Source of the DNA: a virus
Reading direction: 5' to 3' (one strand)
Length of the DNA stretch: 39,360 nt
Virus record (IMG/VR): IMGVR_UViG_3300037140_000179
Coordinates: 1 to 39,360 of that record
In this document: positions 1 to 8,094 of the stretch, piece after piece
Layout: each line of letters starts with the position of its first letter
Numbering within the stretch: the stretch's first letter is position 1
Position numbers and translations under genes: made by a program
The notes under the pieces: model-generated
What the model saw: only the letters and a program-made list of their open reading frames with translations
The model's database searches: none
What the model was told of the DNA's origin: nothing

Positions 1-255
1 TTTTAACCTCTCATGAATGAAGCCAAATAGTTTTAAAGCATCTAGCTTCTGAAGTGCATCGCTTAGCCCTATGCCAAACTTTGCCATGATGTCAAAGATA
101 TCGAACCACTTGTCTCCACAGGTGCTCTTGATAGTCTGAGCTGACTCAAGTGCAACTGCTATGCACTTAGGATCATTAATGAAGTCCTTGACTGAGGTAG
201 GAGCTTCAATAGGCTCTTCCTTCTTAGTAAAGTCTAGCTTAATTGCTTTTGCCAT
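1..255 (-). CDS. Hypothetical protein, partial (runs off the left edge)
   Basis: The first 85 codons of a minus-strand gene are present and the frame is open to base 1, so the C-terminus is missing. The protein starts MAKAIKLDFTKKEEP, with a charged N-terminus followed by mainly helical sequence. The ATG overlaps the last 17 bases of the gene before it, the tight packing seen in the rest of the window. I do not recognise a family. An assembly or structural role is possible but nothing in the visible part shows it. Confidence 0.7.
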   Translation of the reverse strand, partial: MAKAIKLDFTKKEEPIEAPTSVKDFINDPKCIAVALESAQTIKSTCGDKWFDIFDIMAKFGIGLSDALQKLDALKLFGFIHERLK

Positions 256-454
256 GTTTTTTTATCTTTCGTAAGTCTTTTGGATAAGTAGTAGTGTTCA
301 TTAACTTGCCATCAACATAAACATTGATGATGTTTAAGAAGCTCCATGCCTTTGCTGTGTTGTCAAACTCTAAGACAGTAGGCAACTTGCCATCTTCATA
401 CTTTTCAATGATGGTCTTGAAAGTTTCTTTCTTTGGTTCTGAGTAGGTGATCAT
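239..454 (-). CDS. Hypothetical protein, 71 aa
   Basis: This is a small basic protein with an acidic middle, including VLEFDNTAKAWSFLNIINVY and a lysine-rich C-terminus (KDLRKIKKHGKSN). The phrase INVYVDGKLM suggests a small beta-rich fold. Its stop lies inside the next gene, so the two are probably translated together. No family is recognised. The reading frame, its length and the operon-like overlap are the support for calling it real. Confidence 0.65.
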   Translation of the reverse strand: MITYSEPKKETFKTIIEKYEDGKLPTVLEFDNTAKAWSFLNIINVYVDGKLMNTTTYPKDLRKIKKHGKSN

Positions 455-505
455 ATCTTAAAGCTTTATGGTTCCTATTGTTGTTTCAAATGTAGTGTTC
501 ATAGT

Positions 506-1234
506 TCAATACTCAAATTTAAAGTTAGATCTGTAGTCAACTTTTTCTTCACTCATTATGTTACCGTTACTTGCTTCCTGTGAGCTTCTTAATGTGCGAA
601 TGTACTTTTTGAAGATCTCACTTGTAGCTAATGTGTCGTTCATAGCATCATGAGCATCTATCAATTCAAATCCTTCTCTAGTAGTTACTTCAAGTAAATT
701 ATGCTTTTGATTTTCATCTATTGATTTTGCTCTTGATAAAAATTGAGTGTCAAAAAATACTGGAGTAAACTGAGTCTCATGGTTATAATAGCCTTCAATA
801 TACTTTGAAAGATCTTTCTTACATAACTTAAAAAGATATTGCAGAAAAGGAATATCATACACGACATTATGACCGACAAGTATAGTTTTCTTATATCTAT
901 CTCCAGCATCACACTTTTCAAAAAATGAAATAATCTCATTGCATACAACTTTATAATCTTTACCCTTCTCTTCAAGTATCTCTCTAGTGATACCTGTAGC
1001 TTTTACAGCTCCATCTTGATAGAGCTGATCATGTAAAGTTGAATATCCTATATACTGATTGTTAGCATATCGGCCTTTAATATAACCACTGTAACGATCT
1101 ATCTCTTCTAAAGTGGTTGCTTTTAGCCCAACTAATGCAATTCCAGTTATAGGGACAGTAATTGCATGAAAATTATTTTTCTTATCAAGACCGCCGGTCT
1201 CACAATCAAAAACTACAAAATTATGAGATTTCAT
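506..1234 (-). CDS. DnaQ-like 3'-5' exonuclease (DEDDh family)
   Basis: This 242-residue protein shows the three exonuclease motifs in order. ExoI is FDCETGG with Asp10 and Glu12. ExoII is GHNVVYD near residue 122. ExoIII is AHDAMNDTLATSEIF near residue 197, whose His-x4-Asp spacing places it in the DEDDh group with DnaQ epsilon and TREX. It should remove nucleotides from 3' ends, either as a proofreader or in DNA turnover. The polymerase III alpha gene in this window has no recognisable exonuclease insertion, so this protein could be the proofreading partner. That pairing is inference, since the two genes are far apart. It starts 1 base after the neighbouring small gene stops. Confidence 0.9.
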   Translation of the reverse strand: MKSHNFVVFDCETGGLDKKNNFHAITVPITGIALVGLKATTLEEIDRYSGYIKGRYANNQYIGYSTLHDQLYQDGAVKATGITREILEEKGKDYKVVCNEIISFFEKCDAGDRYKKTILVGHNVVYDIPFLQYLFKLCKKDLSKYIEGYYNHETQFTPVFFDTQFLSRAKSIDENQKHNLLEVTTREGFELIDAHDAMNDTLATSEIFKKYIRTLRSSQEASNGNIMSEEKVDYRSNFKFEY

Positions 1235-1235
1235 T

Positions 1236-1472
1236 TTACTTTTTGCTTTTAATTATTGAAATAATATCATCAACTGTATTTTCATACATGTTTTTAACTG
1301 AAATGCCAAATGTTGATTGTATTCTCATTGATAATTCTATTAATGTTCTTTGATCATTTACAAATGATCTTAATAGTTTTTCATTAGTTACTTCCCATTC
1401 GCTACAATTTGTTTCGTCTGCAATGATTGCTTTTAATTGATCTTCAATGCTTTTTTGTTTTTCGTATACCAT
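1236..1472 (-). CDS. Acyl-carrier-protein-like protein lacking the attachment serine
   Basis: The 78 residues align along their whole length with bacterial acyl carrier proteins. SIEDQLKAII matches the first helix, EWEVTN the loop before helix II, RTLIELSMRIQSTFGI helix II, and TVDDIISIIKS the last helix. At the place of the DSL motif, whose serine carries phosphopantetheine, this protein reads DQRT. If the alignment holds, it cannot be loaded in the usual way and may be a binding or decoy protein. Its start directly abuts the stop of the 88-residue gene before it, so both probably share the promoter at 1774-1781. Identification is by eye, from the alignment pattern. Confidence 0.55.
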   Translation of the reverse strand: MVYEKQKSIEDQLKAIIADETNCSEWEVTNEKLLRSFVNDQRTLIELSMRIQSTFGISVKNMYENTVDDIISIIKSKK

Positions 1473-1739
1473 TTATAAATTCGTATTTTTTTTTGAAACA
1501 TTATTGCGTTTCTTTTTATTTAATTTCATAATGCCTTCACTTAAAGCAATTATTTTAATGCCTTGAATTGTTTTACCGATAATTTTATTACCGCCATATC
1601 TAAAAGGCAGATACCCACGCATTTCATATTGACACACGTCAGAACTATTAAAAGGTTTTCCTGTAATTTTCGCACCATATTTTTTTTCTAAATATGTAAT
1701 AAAACCTTTAATTGTATACTCATTATGTTCTAATTGCAT
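1473..1739 (-). CDS. Hypothetical protein, 88 aa
   Basis: This is a basic small protein. The N-terminal half (TIKGFITYLEKKYG, then SSDVCQYEMRGYLPF) looks like a short helical, possibly helix-turn-helix, domain. The C-terminus is lysine- and asparagine-rich. It is the first gene behind a TATATTTG promoter at 1774-1781 and ends exactly where the ACP-like gene begins. I cannot name a family. DNA binding is possible from the charge and the short N-terminal domain, but is not shown. Confidence 0.65.
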   Translation of the reverse strand: MQLEHNEYTIKGFITYLEKKYGAKITGKPFNSSDVCQYEMRGYLPFRYGGNKIIGKTIQGIKIIALSEGIMKLNKKKRNNVSKKNTNL

Positions 1740-1773
1740 GTTAAATAGTTGTTAGTTATAACGATTGATATTG

Positions 1774-1803
1774 CAAATATACGATATTATCTTAAATAAA
1801 AAG
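1774..1803 (-). promoter_or_regulatory. Bacteroidetes-type promoter with upstream GTTAATAAG motif
   Basis: Read on the minus strand, TATATTTG (1774-1781) matches the Bacteroidetes -7 box TAnnTTTG. About 28 bases upstream of it lies GTTAATAAG, which also encodes the last codons of the HNH-type gene. The start of the 88-residue gene is about 35 bases downstream. The same pair of elements recurs elsewhere in the window. Confidence 0.6.
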
Positions 1804-1806
1804 AAA

Positions 1807-2361
1807 TTACTTATTAACAATGACATTATAAAGCTCAATTGATTGACTTCTTATAAATTCCATATTAATCTCATAATCAAAAAGTTGAGACATTATCTTC
1901 GAATCTTTAGACTCCCATTTTTGATTACAGCAATTATTAACAGGGCTCATGCAATGATAATGAATGTTTCTTTTATCGTAAATCAATTCTGGCTTTCCAA
2001 TTAATTTACAATCTATTTGACTAATAATGTGAGAATGGCATAGCGCCTCGTTTGTTCCACAACCATCACATAAATGCTCTCTTTCATTGTCAATCTCATT
2101 ATACGTTAAATGCAACTGTTTCTTAATTTCTTGCTGTTTTTTACTAATCATTATTCTTTTAGGCTTTTTCTTACGCTGTAAGATTACACTAGAGACATTA
2201 TTTTTTCTCTTTTGATAATTTAATAGGCTCTTTTCTTTCGCAACGTCAAACTGCGTCTTTCCTTTATGTGTGCGTTTAAAATTGCATTCATTGCACAATA
2301 AATACTTCATATTTACAGCATATCTATTGGAATGATTGCAACAATACTTAATGTTTGCCAT
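1807..2361 (-). CDS. HNH-like zinc nuclease next to the terminase genes
   Basis: The 184-residue protein has an N-terminal zinc-ribbon-like segment (CC near residue 7, then CNEC near 23), a very basic middle, and a C-terminal beta-beta-alpha-metal-like region. That region reads CDGCG, CHSHIIS, NIHYHC and CCNQKWES, the order expected for Cys-rich HNH endonucleases. HNH proteins encoded beside terminases often assist DNA packaging by cutting DNA, and the gene here directly follows the terminase cluster, overlapping it by 14 bases. The catalytic assignment of HSH is inferred. A NinG-like or purely structural zinc protein is the alternative. Confidence 0.6.
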   Translation of the reverse strand: MANIKYCCNHSNRYAVNMKYLLCNECNFKRTHKGKTQFDVAKEKSLLNYQKRKNNVSSVILQRKKKPKRIMISKKQQEIKKQLHLTYNEIDNEREHLCDGCGTNEALCHSHIISQIDCKLIGKPELIYDKRNIHYHCMSPVNNCCNQKWESKDSKIMSQLFDYEINMEFIRSQSIELYNVIVNK

Positions 2362-3130
2362 TTAGCTTTTTTAATTTTTCTAAAAAAAGATTTCTTTTAG
2401 GATCGTTATTCTTAATATCATTTTGAATTATCTTCTCAGTAATATCTTCAACTATTTCTCTTGATGTGCCTCGTCCATTTGTATTAATAGTAGTTGTTTC
2501 TTTTATTTTATTAGCATTTTTCGCATTAATTTCTATATGATTCACATCAATAGTTTTTGCTTCTTTAGTTTCTTCTTCTAAATCATCAAAATATTGTTGT
2601 TGAGGTACATCATCTGTTTTCATTTTCTCTAATAGTTGCTTTAATCTAACAAGGTCTTCAAAGTTTTGATTATTAAAATTATATTGAGCTATTATTTTCT
2701 TTTTAAAAAAATTGTTCAGTTGAACTCTAAACTGTTTAGTATGTAAACCCAATACTTTTTCTTTTGCTATTAAAGCATCCATTGCAATCATCAATGAATC
2801 TATTAACATATATCTTCTTATATGAACTGGCATTTGTGCAAAATCATCTTCAGTTTTATTAAAATTATCTCTAAATATTTTTTCATATCTTTTTACATGA
2901 ACTTGAATTAATGAGTCTCTTTCTAATTTTGCTTCTTCTTTTATTTGAGCATTTGCATTCCAAATGTCATGTCTTATGTTTTTTAATCTACCAATGCTTT
3001 GTAAATACTTTTCTATTTCTTCAATTCTGCCACCTTTTCTATATATCTCAATAATTGCTTCATTAAGCTTTTTTGTTTTATCTGGTTGATAAAGTGGCTT
3101 TTTCTTTTTTATATAAGAAGGCTTTTTCAT
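2348..3130 (-). CDS. Terminase small subunit-like protein A
   Basis: The 260-residue protein has a basic, lysine-rich start, a helical DNA-binding-like region (AIIEIYRKGG to about residue 60), then a long helical part with HVKRYEKIFRDNF and AMDALIAKEKVLGLHTKQF followed by VQLNN. That last arrangement, helix plus Gly-Leu plus a beta strand, is typical of phage small terminase subunits, which recognise DNA ends and load the large subunit. It starts on the last base of the terL stop codon. The gene on the other side of terL shares the same layout, so the two may be paralogues. The tail is Asn/Lys-rich and probably disordered. TerS function is inferred. Confidence 0.5.
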   Translation of the reverse strand: MKKPSYIKKKKPLYQPDKTKKLNEAIIEIYRKGGRIEEIEKYLQSIGRLKNIRHDIWNANAQIKEEAKLERDSLIQVHVKRYEKIFRDNFNKTEDDFAQMPVHIRRYMLIDSLMIAMDALIAKEKVLGLHTKQFRVQLNNFFKKKIIAQYNFNNQNFEDLVRLKQLLEKMKTDDVPQQQYFDDLEEETKEAKTIDVNHIEINAKNANKIKETTTINTNGRGTSREIVEDITEKIIQNDIKNNDPKRNLFLEKLKKLNGKH

Positions 3131-4614
3131 TACAAAAACATAAAATCAAAATCATTTTTTGCTATCAATTCAGAAATAGCATAACACATTACGTCAAGCA
3201 TATCGTCATGACTTGCATTAGGGAATGTCGTTATTTGATCCATAAATTTAATAATATAGTGACCATCAATTAAAATAACTCTACGTGATTCTAATAAAGG
3301 TTGCACGGCATGTACGCGAGTTAATTTGTCTTCTTGTTTACCTTTATTTTTAATTTCTTGTACATTCAATTGTGTAGTAGCCTTTAATGAAGAAATGATT
3401 GACTTACCAGCACTCTTTCCTTCAATTTTAATAGTTGATGAACTAGAATATCTCATTTGCTGTACGTAATTATTGATAAACTTTACACTTTCGTGAAATT
3501 CTTTTTTGTATTCTACAACATCTAAAATATAGACGCAATTATTCTTTTTAAAGCATGTACATATTGCTGTAAAATCGCTTGTCTGTTTCTCAGTCTCTGC
3601 ACAATCTATAAAAAAATGAATCGGTTCTAAATTAATATCTCTAACTACATCTTCTGGCTGTATAACGTCAAACCAAGCGCGCTTAATTATATTACCTTCA
3701 TCAGGACTTGTTTCTTGTTGCAACTGGTTAGCTGTCTGTAAACTGCCTAATGTTTTTGCGTAGTTTTCAAGAATCTTTTTTGAAAATCTTATTGGCCAAA
3801 ATAATCCATTTATATAATATTTATTTAATTCTGCAGGCACGGGTTTTGATTTTTCAGTTATTTGTGCGGGTATTTTAATTAATTCATATTGATCTGGATT
3901 TGTAGCAATCAGGTGGCCACTAAGATCTTGATCGTGCAATCGCTGTTGAATATTAATGCGAATACCAATTTCTGGCTGGTTCAATCTGCTAAAAAGAGTA
4001 TGATTATAAAAATCAATAGTATTTTTTCGTTCTTTCTCAGAAGCTGCACGCCGTGGGTTTTGTGCATCGTCAGTAAATATAAAGTCAGAACCGCTTCCTG
4101 TTATTTGACCGCCCGTGCCCGTACTTTTTCTAAACCCGCCATTAGTATTTGCATAAAAATGTTTTGCATCCTCAGCTTTATTCATTCTAAATGAATTGCC
4201 AAATAGTAATTGATACCATTCAGAATTGATTAGATTTTTAGAAAATTGAGCATGTTCTAATGCAAGATTTTCAGAATATGAAATATAAATAAATTTCAAA
4301 TTTGGATACGTAATCCAGCACCATGGTAAAAATATTACAGAGCATATCATACTTTTAGCTGCTCTAAATGGAATATTTATTATTAAATCTTTTTTCTTTG
4401 ATTTTCTTTGCGAAATTCTCATCGCTTCTCTTTGCAATATATCGCATAACAACTTAATGTGCCAATTATCACTATATAATTCGCCAGGGTGAAGTACAAC
4501 AAATGCGCGCTTAAAAAACTCGTAATAGCTTTTCTTATAAATGAATCTTTGAAGTTCAAGTTCAAAATTTTCATCAACTGAAAGTAGATTATTTAAGTTG
4601 CTTTTGCTTTTCAT
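3130..4614 (-). CDS. terL: Terminase large subunit (TerL)
   Basis: The 494-residue protein is the packaging motor and nuclease. The N-terminal ATPase shows a Walker-A-like NIPFRAAKS near residue 83, an adenine-motif-like WCWITYPNLKF, Walker B FIFTDDAQNP near 181 and a coupling motif QQRLHDQDLSGHL. The C-terminal RNase H-type nuclease has FFIDCAE near 336, IKIEGKSAGKS and the final metal-binding HDDMLDV near 471. The Walker A lacks the usual glycine before lysine, a variation that occurs in TerL families. It overlaps the TerS-like gene before it by 26 bases and touches the next by one. Confidence 0.95.
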   Translation of the reverse strand: MKSKSNLNNLLSVDENFELELQRFIYKKSYYEFFKRAFVVLHPGELYSDNWHIKLLCDILQREAMRISQRKSKKKDLIINIPFRAAKSMICSVIFLPWCWITYPNLKFIYISYSENLALEHAQFSKNLINSEWYQLLFGNSFRMNKAEDAKHFYANTNGGFRKSTGTGGQITGSGSDFIFTDDAQNPRRAASEKERKNTIDFYNHTLFSRLNQPEIGIRINIQQRLHDQDLSGHLIATNPDQYELIKIPAQITEKSKPVPAELNKYYINGLFWPIRFSKKILENYAKTLGSLQTANQLQQETSPDEGNIIKRAWFDVIQPEDVVRDINLEPIHFFIDCAETEKQTSDFTAICTCFKKNNCVYILDVVEYKKEFHESVKFINNYVQQMRYSSSSTIKIEGKSAGKSIISSLKATTQLNVQEIKNKGKQEDKLTRVHAVQPLLESRRVILIDGHYIIKFMDQITTFPNASHDDMLDVMCYAISELIAKNDFDFMFL

Positions 4615-5332
4615 GATTTACTGCTTGTATTCTACTTAAAATAGTTACAAACTCTTTTTGTTCTTCTTCATTCAATTTTTTTAAACCATAAGTAACCAAA
4701 TCCTTTTGATCTTCAAAAACATTATTAACTTGAATTTCAAAAATATCTTGCCCTATTCCATTTAACTGTTCTTTTACTTTTAATGCACGCATTGCTAATT
4801 TAGGCGCATTTAAATTAGATAACTTTCTATAAAACTCGTCATAATAATTGCTATGATTCATTACAGTAAAGCGTATAAAATCTTCATCAACATCTCTCGA
4901 TAAATATTCATAACACGCAGTTGATGCTTCTCCCGCTTTACTTGGCGATATCTTATAAGTATTAATTAATTGTACTTGTATTGCTTTTTTATCAAACCCT
5001 TGTATTTTTAATTCTAATGCTTTTGTTATATATTCATTTATCGCTAATTTATTTTTTACAATCGTTTCTTTTTTATGTATTGTTATTTTTTTCTTTTGTG
5101 TATTGATAATAGTATTTGTTTTTATCTTTACATCTCTTTTTTTTTGCAATTCAATTAATTGATGTTGAATTTTCTTCCACTCACTTTCGATTAAATACTC
5201 ATTTGGTTTGCTAATTCTTTTAATAGTTTCTTTTATTGGCTCCATGTAAGTAAAAAACCAAACCTTAGATTCTGAATCAAGCTCAGGCATATTAAGAAAC
5301 TGAAGATAATCTATTGACACTTTTTTAGCCAT
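4589..5332 (-). CDS. Terminase small subunit-like protein B
   Basis: The 247-residue protein has a lysine/threonine-rich linker (residues 65-90), then a helix-turn-helix-like stretch (YITKALELKIQGFDKKAIQV, then YKISPSKAGEA) and a helical C-terminus. The end reads LAMRALKVKEQLNGIGQDIF followed by IQVNN, the helix-Gly-strand layout of small terminase subunits. It lies directly upstream of terL and overlaps it by 26 bases, the usual TerS position, so it is the better TerS candidate of the two flanking genes. The resemblance between the two is judged by eye. Confidence 0.6.
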   Translation of the reverse strand: MAKKVSIDYLQFLNMPELDSESKVWFFTYMEPIKETIKRISKPNEYLIESEWKKIQHQLIELQKKRDVKIKTNTIINTQKKKITIHKKETIVKNKLAINEYITKALELKIQGFDKKAIQVQLINTYKISPSKAGEASTACYEYLSRDVDEDFIRFTVMNHSNYYDEFYRKLSNLNAPKLAMRALKVKEQLNGIGQDIFEIQVNNVFEDQKDLVTYGLKKLNEEEQKEFVTILSRIQAVNHEKQKQLK

Positions 5333-5376
5333 ACTGTAAAAGTACTAAATTATTTGAAATAAAAATAGTTTACTTA

Positions 5377-6867
5377 TTAACTATTATCTTCTACAAAATT
5401 AACATAAATTAATTCTTCTTTTGCGCGTGTAAGAGCAACAAAAAGCACGTGTTGTTCTTGCTGTAATTCCCATGGTTGAGTACAATGTTTAGAAGGGATT
5501 AATTTTTCGCCATTAAATTTTTCAATATAAAATACTCTTTTATTTTCAAGCCCTTTTGCTTTATGAATAGTCATAAGCTGTATAGCATCTACTTTATCTT
5601 TAAAAAGTTCATGAATTTGTTTTTCAACTTCAAACATATATTGAACCTTATTAGCAAGCAATTCTAATATTCTTACTTTCTCACGAAAATTAATGTACTT
5701 ATCTGTTTCTCTTGGTTTTTTAATTCTTTTGTCAATAAACTCCTGCTCAATTTTTAAAAGCATATCCTTTAGTCTCTCCTTTGCTTCATACTTATCTAAG
5801 TCTTTTACCTTGTTGTAAAGTACTATCAAGCCTTTCTCAATGTCTCTTCCTTTTATGAAAGACTTTTTATCCTGATCTAAAAGCTGAAAGTATAGTGCAA
5901 CTAAAGGTCTTGTGTTTCTACAGATCACCATGTCATTAGCTGTAATCTCTTCAACCTTTCCTTTTCTCACCTCTCCTTCAACTTGTTTCTCATACTCTTC
6001 AATTTCTGAGTTAACTTTCTGAGCATTTCTCACTATTGACTTTGCACATCTATAACAGATGCTAAGAGGTAAGTTGATAGTGTTAGGCCTCTTTTCAAAC
6101 TCTTCAAACGAGTCAGTGTTAGCTCCAGCAAAGCCATAGATTGCTTGAAACTTATCTCCAACGCCAACTATTCTTCCATTTGGTTTTACTGCTTTCTGTA
6201 TAAATAAATGCTGCGCTTTAGACAAATCTTGTAATTCATCCACGAAGATTATATCGTATTGCTTTACTTTGATATTATCATCAGTAGCAGGCAAATAAAT
6301 CATATCAGTAAAATCAATCAAATTATGATTTTTATTCAGCTTTTCATTATACTGATTTAAATGCTGTAAAAGTTCAATAGAATGATCGATTTCTCCATTA
6401 GTGATAGTTATATCAAATCTATTACAAAGTTTTTCTATTGCATTGTATTCAATATCTACCAATGTCATTCTCATTAGATCTATAATGTCTACCAATGTAA
6501 ATTTATATACATCTTTTTGATTCTTTCTAAATTTTTCATTCTTTAAAATTGAATCAGCGAATTTGAATGTTTTAAAAGTATTTACTTGTAAATTAGTTTT
6601 ATAATGCTGAATCAATGATTTCATGCCCATTGAATGAATTGTAGAACAAGTTATTTTATCTCCAAGTCTTACTTTTAATTCATCAACTATTGCGTTGTTG
6701 AATGCATTAAATAAGATAGACTTATAAGGATATTTTTTTGCTAACCTTTTTGCTGCTTCTACTATCGTAGTAGTTTTGGCCGCACCCGCTGTTGCATTTA
6801 CCACTATGTTAGAATCAGTATTTAGCACAGCGTCAAAGATTGAGCATTGGTATCTTGAGAATTGCAT
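5377..6867 (-). CDS. UvrD/Rep-type superfamily 1 DNA helicase
   Basis: The 496-residue protein carries the SF1A motifs in order: Q-motif Tyr6-Gln7; motif I ATAGAAKTT at 25-33; motif Ia around FNAFNNAIVDEL; motif II VDELQD near 207; motif III VGVGDKFQAIYGFAGA; motif IV CYRC; motif V MTIHKAKGLE near 432; motif VI VALTRAKEEL near 482. It should unwind DNA 3' to 5', in replication restart or repair. In motif I the glycine before the catalytic lysine is alanine (GCC codon). It is smaller than UvrD (about 720 residues), with reduced B subdomains. A weak promoter-like stretch with GTTAATAAG lies just before the stop of this gene. Confidence 0.92.
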   Translation of the reverse strand: MQFSRYQCSIFDAVLNTDSNIVVNATAGAAKTTTIVEAAKRLAKKYPYKSILFNAFNNAIVDELKVRLGDKITCSTIHSMGMKSLIQHYKTNLQVNTFKTFKFADSILKNEKFRKNQKDVYKFTLVDIIDLMRMTLVDIEYNAIEKLCNRFDITITNGEIDHSIELLQHLNQYNEKLNKNHNLIDFTDMIYLPATDDNIKVKQYDIIFVDELQDLSKAQHLFIQKAVKPNGRIVGVGDKFQAIYGFAGANTDSFEEFEKRPNTINLPLSICYRCAKSIVRNAQKVNSEIEEYEKQVEGEVRKGKVEEITANDMVICRNTRPLVALYFQLLDQDKKSFIKGRDIEKGLIVLYNKVKDLDKYEAKERLKDMLLKIEQEFIDKRIKKPRETDKYINFREKVRILELLANKVQYMFEVEKQIHELFKDKVDAIQLMTIHKAKGLENKRVFYIEKFNGEKLIPSKHCTQPWELQQEQHVLFVALTRAKEELIYVNFVEDNS

Positions 6868-6873
6868 ACTATT

Positions 6874-7098
6874 CTATAAGTTAAGTAAATTCTTTTTTAC
6901 GCCTATCCAATAAGCATTTGAAAAAGCAGTCATTTCTGGATGTAATGTATTTGGATAATTTTTAGTTTGCAATATTTCATCACACACAATAATGGTGCAT
7001 TGTATAGCTATCTTATGAGCATCTTTCATTGAAAGTGACGCATCCGTAAGGTTATAATACTTTTTAAATAATTCTTTAGCTTTATCAGATGAGTTCAT
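6874..7098 (-). CDS. Hypothetical small helical protein, 74 aa
   Basis: The sequence AKELFKKYYNL, AHKIAIQCTIIVCDEIL and a final YWIGVKKNL resembles a widespread family of short phage and prophage proteins in Bacteroidetes (pattern AKEL, A-x-x-CALIAVDEIL, YW-x-x-VK-x-EI). No function is known to me. It sits between the SF1 helicase and another small gene, 2 to 6 bases from each. A broken relative of the same family may exist at 17750-17826, where YWNDVRKEI is found. Confidence 0.7.
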   Translation of the reverse strand: MNSSDKAKELFKKYYNLTDASLSMKDAHKIAIQCTIIVCDEILQTKNYPNTLHPEMTAFSNAYWIGVKKNLLNL

Positions 7099-7100
7099 AT

Positions 7101-7295
7101 TTAAATTGCTTTTAATGATCTTACTAACATTTTCTCTGCTTTCTTTGTTTGAGGCTCAAATAGTCCAATCAATGCTGTCTGATCGCTATACTGCCCTATT
7201 GACGTTTGATCTACGCCTTGCCTTGCTCTAATGTCATCAGCAATAAGCTTTACAAACTTTGCGATGAATCTTTCAGGTTGATCTAATGCTTTCAT
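7101..7295 (-). CDS. Hypothetical protein, 64 aa
   Basis: This short, mostly helical, charged protein begins MKALDQPERFIAKFVKLIAD and contains a Gln/Ser/Thr-rich middle (VDQTSIGQYSDQTALIGLF). No motif is recognised. It is spaced 2 bases from the 74-residue gene downstream and 6 bases from a 40-residue gene upstream, consistent with one operon. Confidence 0.6.
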   Translation of the reverse strand: MKALDQPERFIAKFVKLIADDIRARQGVDQTSIGQYSDQTALIGLFEPQTKKAEKMLVRSLKAI

Positions 7296-7301
7296 TGTAT
7301 T

Positions 7302-7424
7302 TTAATTTTTAGATTGTTGATAGATATACTGTAACCACTCACTTAGTGATGGCTGATTTATGAGCTCTACTGTATGGTGAATGCCACTTGGCTCAAGATA
7401 GAATTTTGTGACTGTTTGTTCCAT
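7302..7424 (-). CDS. Very small protein, 40 aa
   Basis: The ATG at 7424 opens a frame that reads MEQTVTKFYLEPSGIHHTVE and ends SEWLQYIYQQSKN before a TAA at 7302-7304. It fills a gap of about 150 bases between two operon genes, with 6 bases to the next start. The coding-like amino acid composition (no runs of AT-rich junk codons) favours a real gene. The function is unknown. Confidence 0.55.
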   Translation of the reverse strand: MEQTVTKFYLEPSGIHHTVELINQPSLSEWLQYIYQQSKN

Positions 7425-7443
7425 AGAATTTAGTTTTAAATAC

Positions 7444-7662
7444 TTATCTATATAAAGTTACGTACTCTCCAAAGTTCTTCTCAAATACATTAACAAGATT
7501 CTCATAGTCTCCTGACATCATCTCAACTTCAATTTGTTTAAAGTCAAGTGATAGTTGTTTTGATAAACTTTTTGCATAAGCTAGCAAGCAGAATGCATTG
7601 CCTTCAGGACCAGTTAGGTCTTTTGATAGCTCTCTTGGTTTTTGGTTAATTGACTTGATCAT
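7444..7662 (-). CDS. Conserved phage protein, 72 aa, unknown function
   Basis: The chosen start, ATG at 7662, gives a protein beginning MIKSINQKPRELSKDLTGPE and ending NVFEKNFGEYVTLYR. This matches the pattern of a small family common in phages (RELSKGLxGPEGNAF, MTSGDYExLI, FGxYVxLYR). An in-frame ATG 19 codons upstream would add a Thr/Gln-rich, UTR-like stretch and is less likely. The gene follows a promoter-like AT-rich segment at about 7705-7780. The function is unknown. Confidence 0.7.
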   Translation of the reverse strand: MIKSINQKPRELSKDLTGPEGNAFCLLAYAKSLSKQLSLDFKQIEVEMMSGDYENLVNVFEKNFGEYVTLYR

Positions 7663-7794
7663 AGGTTTTTTTAGTTTGTGTGTTTGTGTTTGTTTTGATT
7701 GATAAGTAAAAGTAAACAATTTACTTAAGATAAAAACTTTTTATCTCACATAATTATTAACAAACTTATAAACAATAGCGGAATTTAGCTAATT

Positions 7795-8094
7795 TTAGCT
7801 CTTATAGCCATATTTCTTCCTAAAATGACGCTTTTCAATGCCACCCATTGTTGGGAGTATGTTCTTCTTAAAGTCATCACTTGATCGCTTCTGAGCATCT
7901 TTTTTAGTTCTTCCTTTCTTTCTCTGATCTAATGAGATGTTAACTGACTCACCCATTAGCTTCAATTTTATATTAGGATCATTTTCACAGTGAGCGCCTT
8001 TGTACTTATCTTCAGATTGGATGTCTCCTTTGCTATTGCATAGAGTACAATCGGCGCATTTTATTCTATTTGAACACCAGTAGTTGTAACTCAT
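7795..8094 (-). CDS. Hypothetical Cys-rich protein, 99 aa
   Basis: The N-terminal third has Cys7, Cys13, Cys16 and Cys19 (CSNRIKCADCTLC), then Cys36, and could bind zinc. The rest is strongly basic (KKGRTKKDAQKRSSDDFKKN) and ends GGIEKRHFRKKYGYKS. The gene overlaps the next one upstream by 4 bases (ATGA). I do not recognise the family. Nucleic-acid binding would fit the charge and cysteines. Confidence 0.65.
   Translation of the reverse strand: MSYNYWCSNRIKCADCTLCNSKGDIQSEDKYKGAHCENDPNIKLKLMGESVNISLDQRKKGRTKKDAQKRSSDDFKKNILPTMGGIEKRHFRKKYGYKS

Noticed and set aside
3130-4614. Loss of the P-loop glycine in TerL as a sign of inactivity
   Set aside because: Large terminase subunits often have altered Walker A motifs ending in KS. 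All other ATPase and nuclease motifs are intact.
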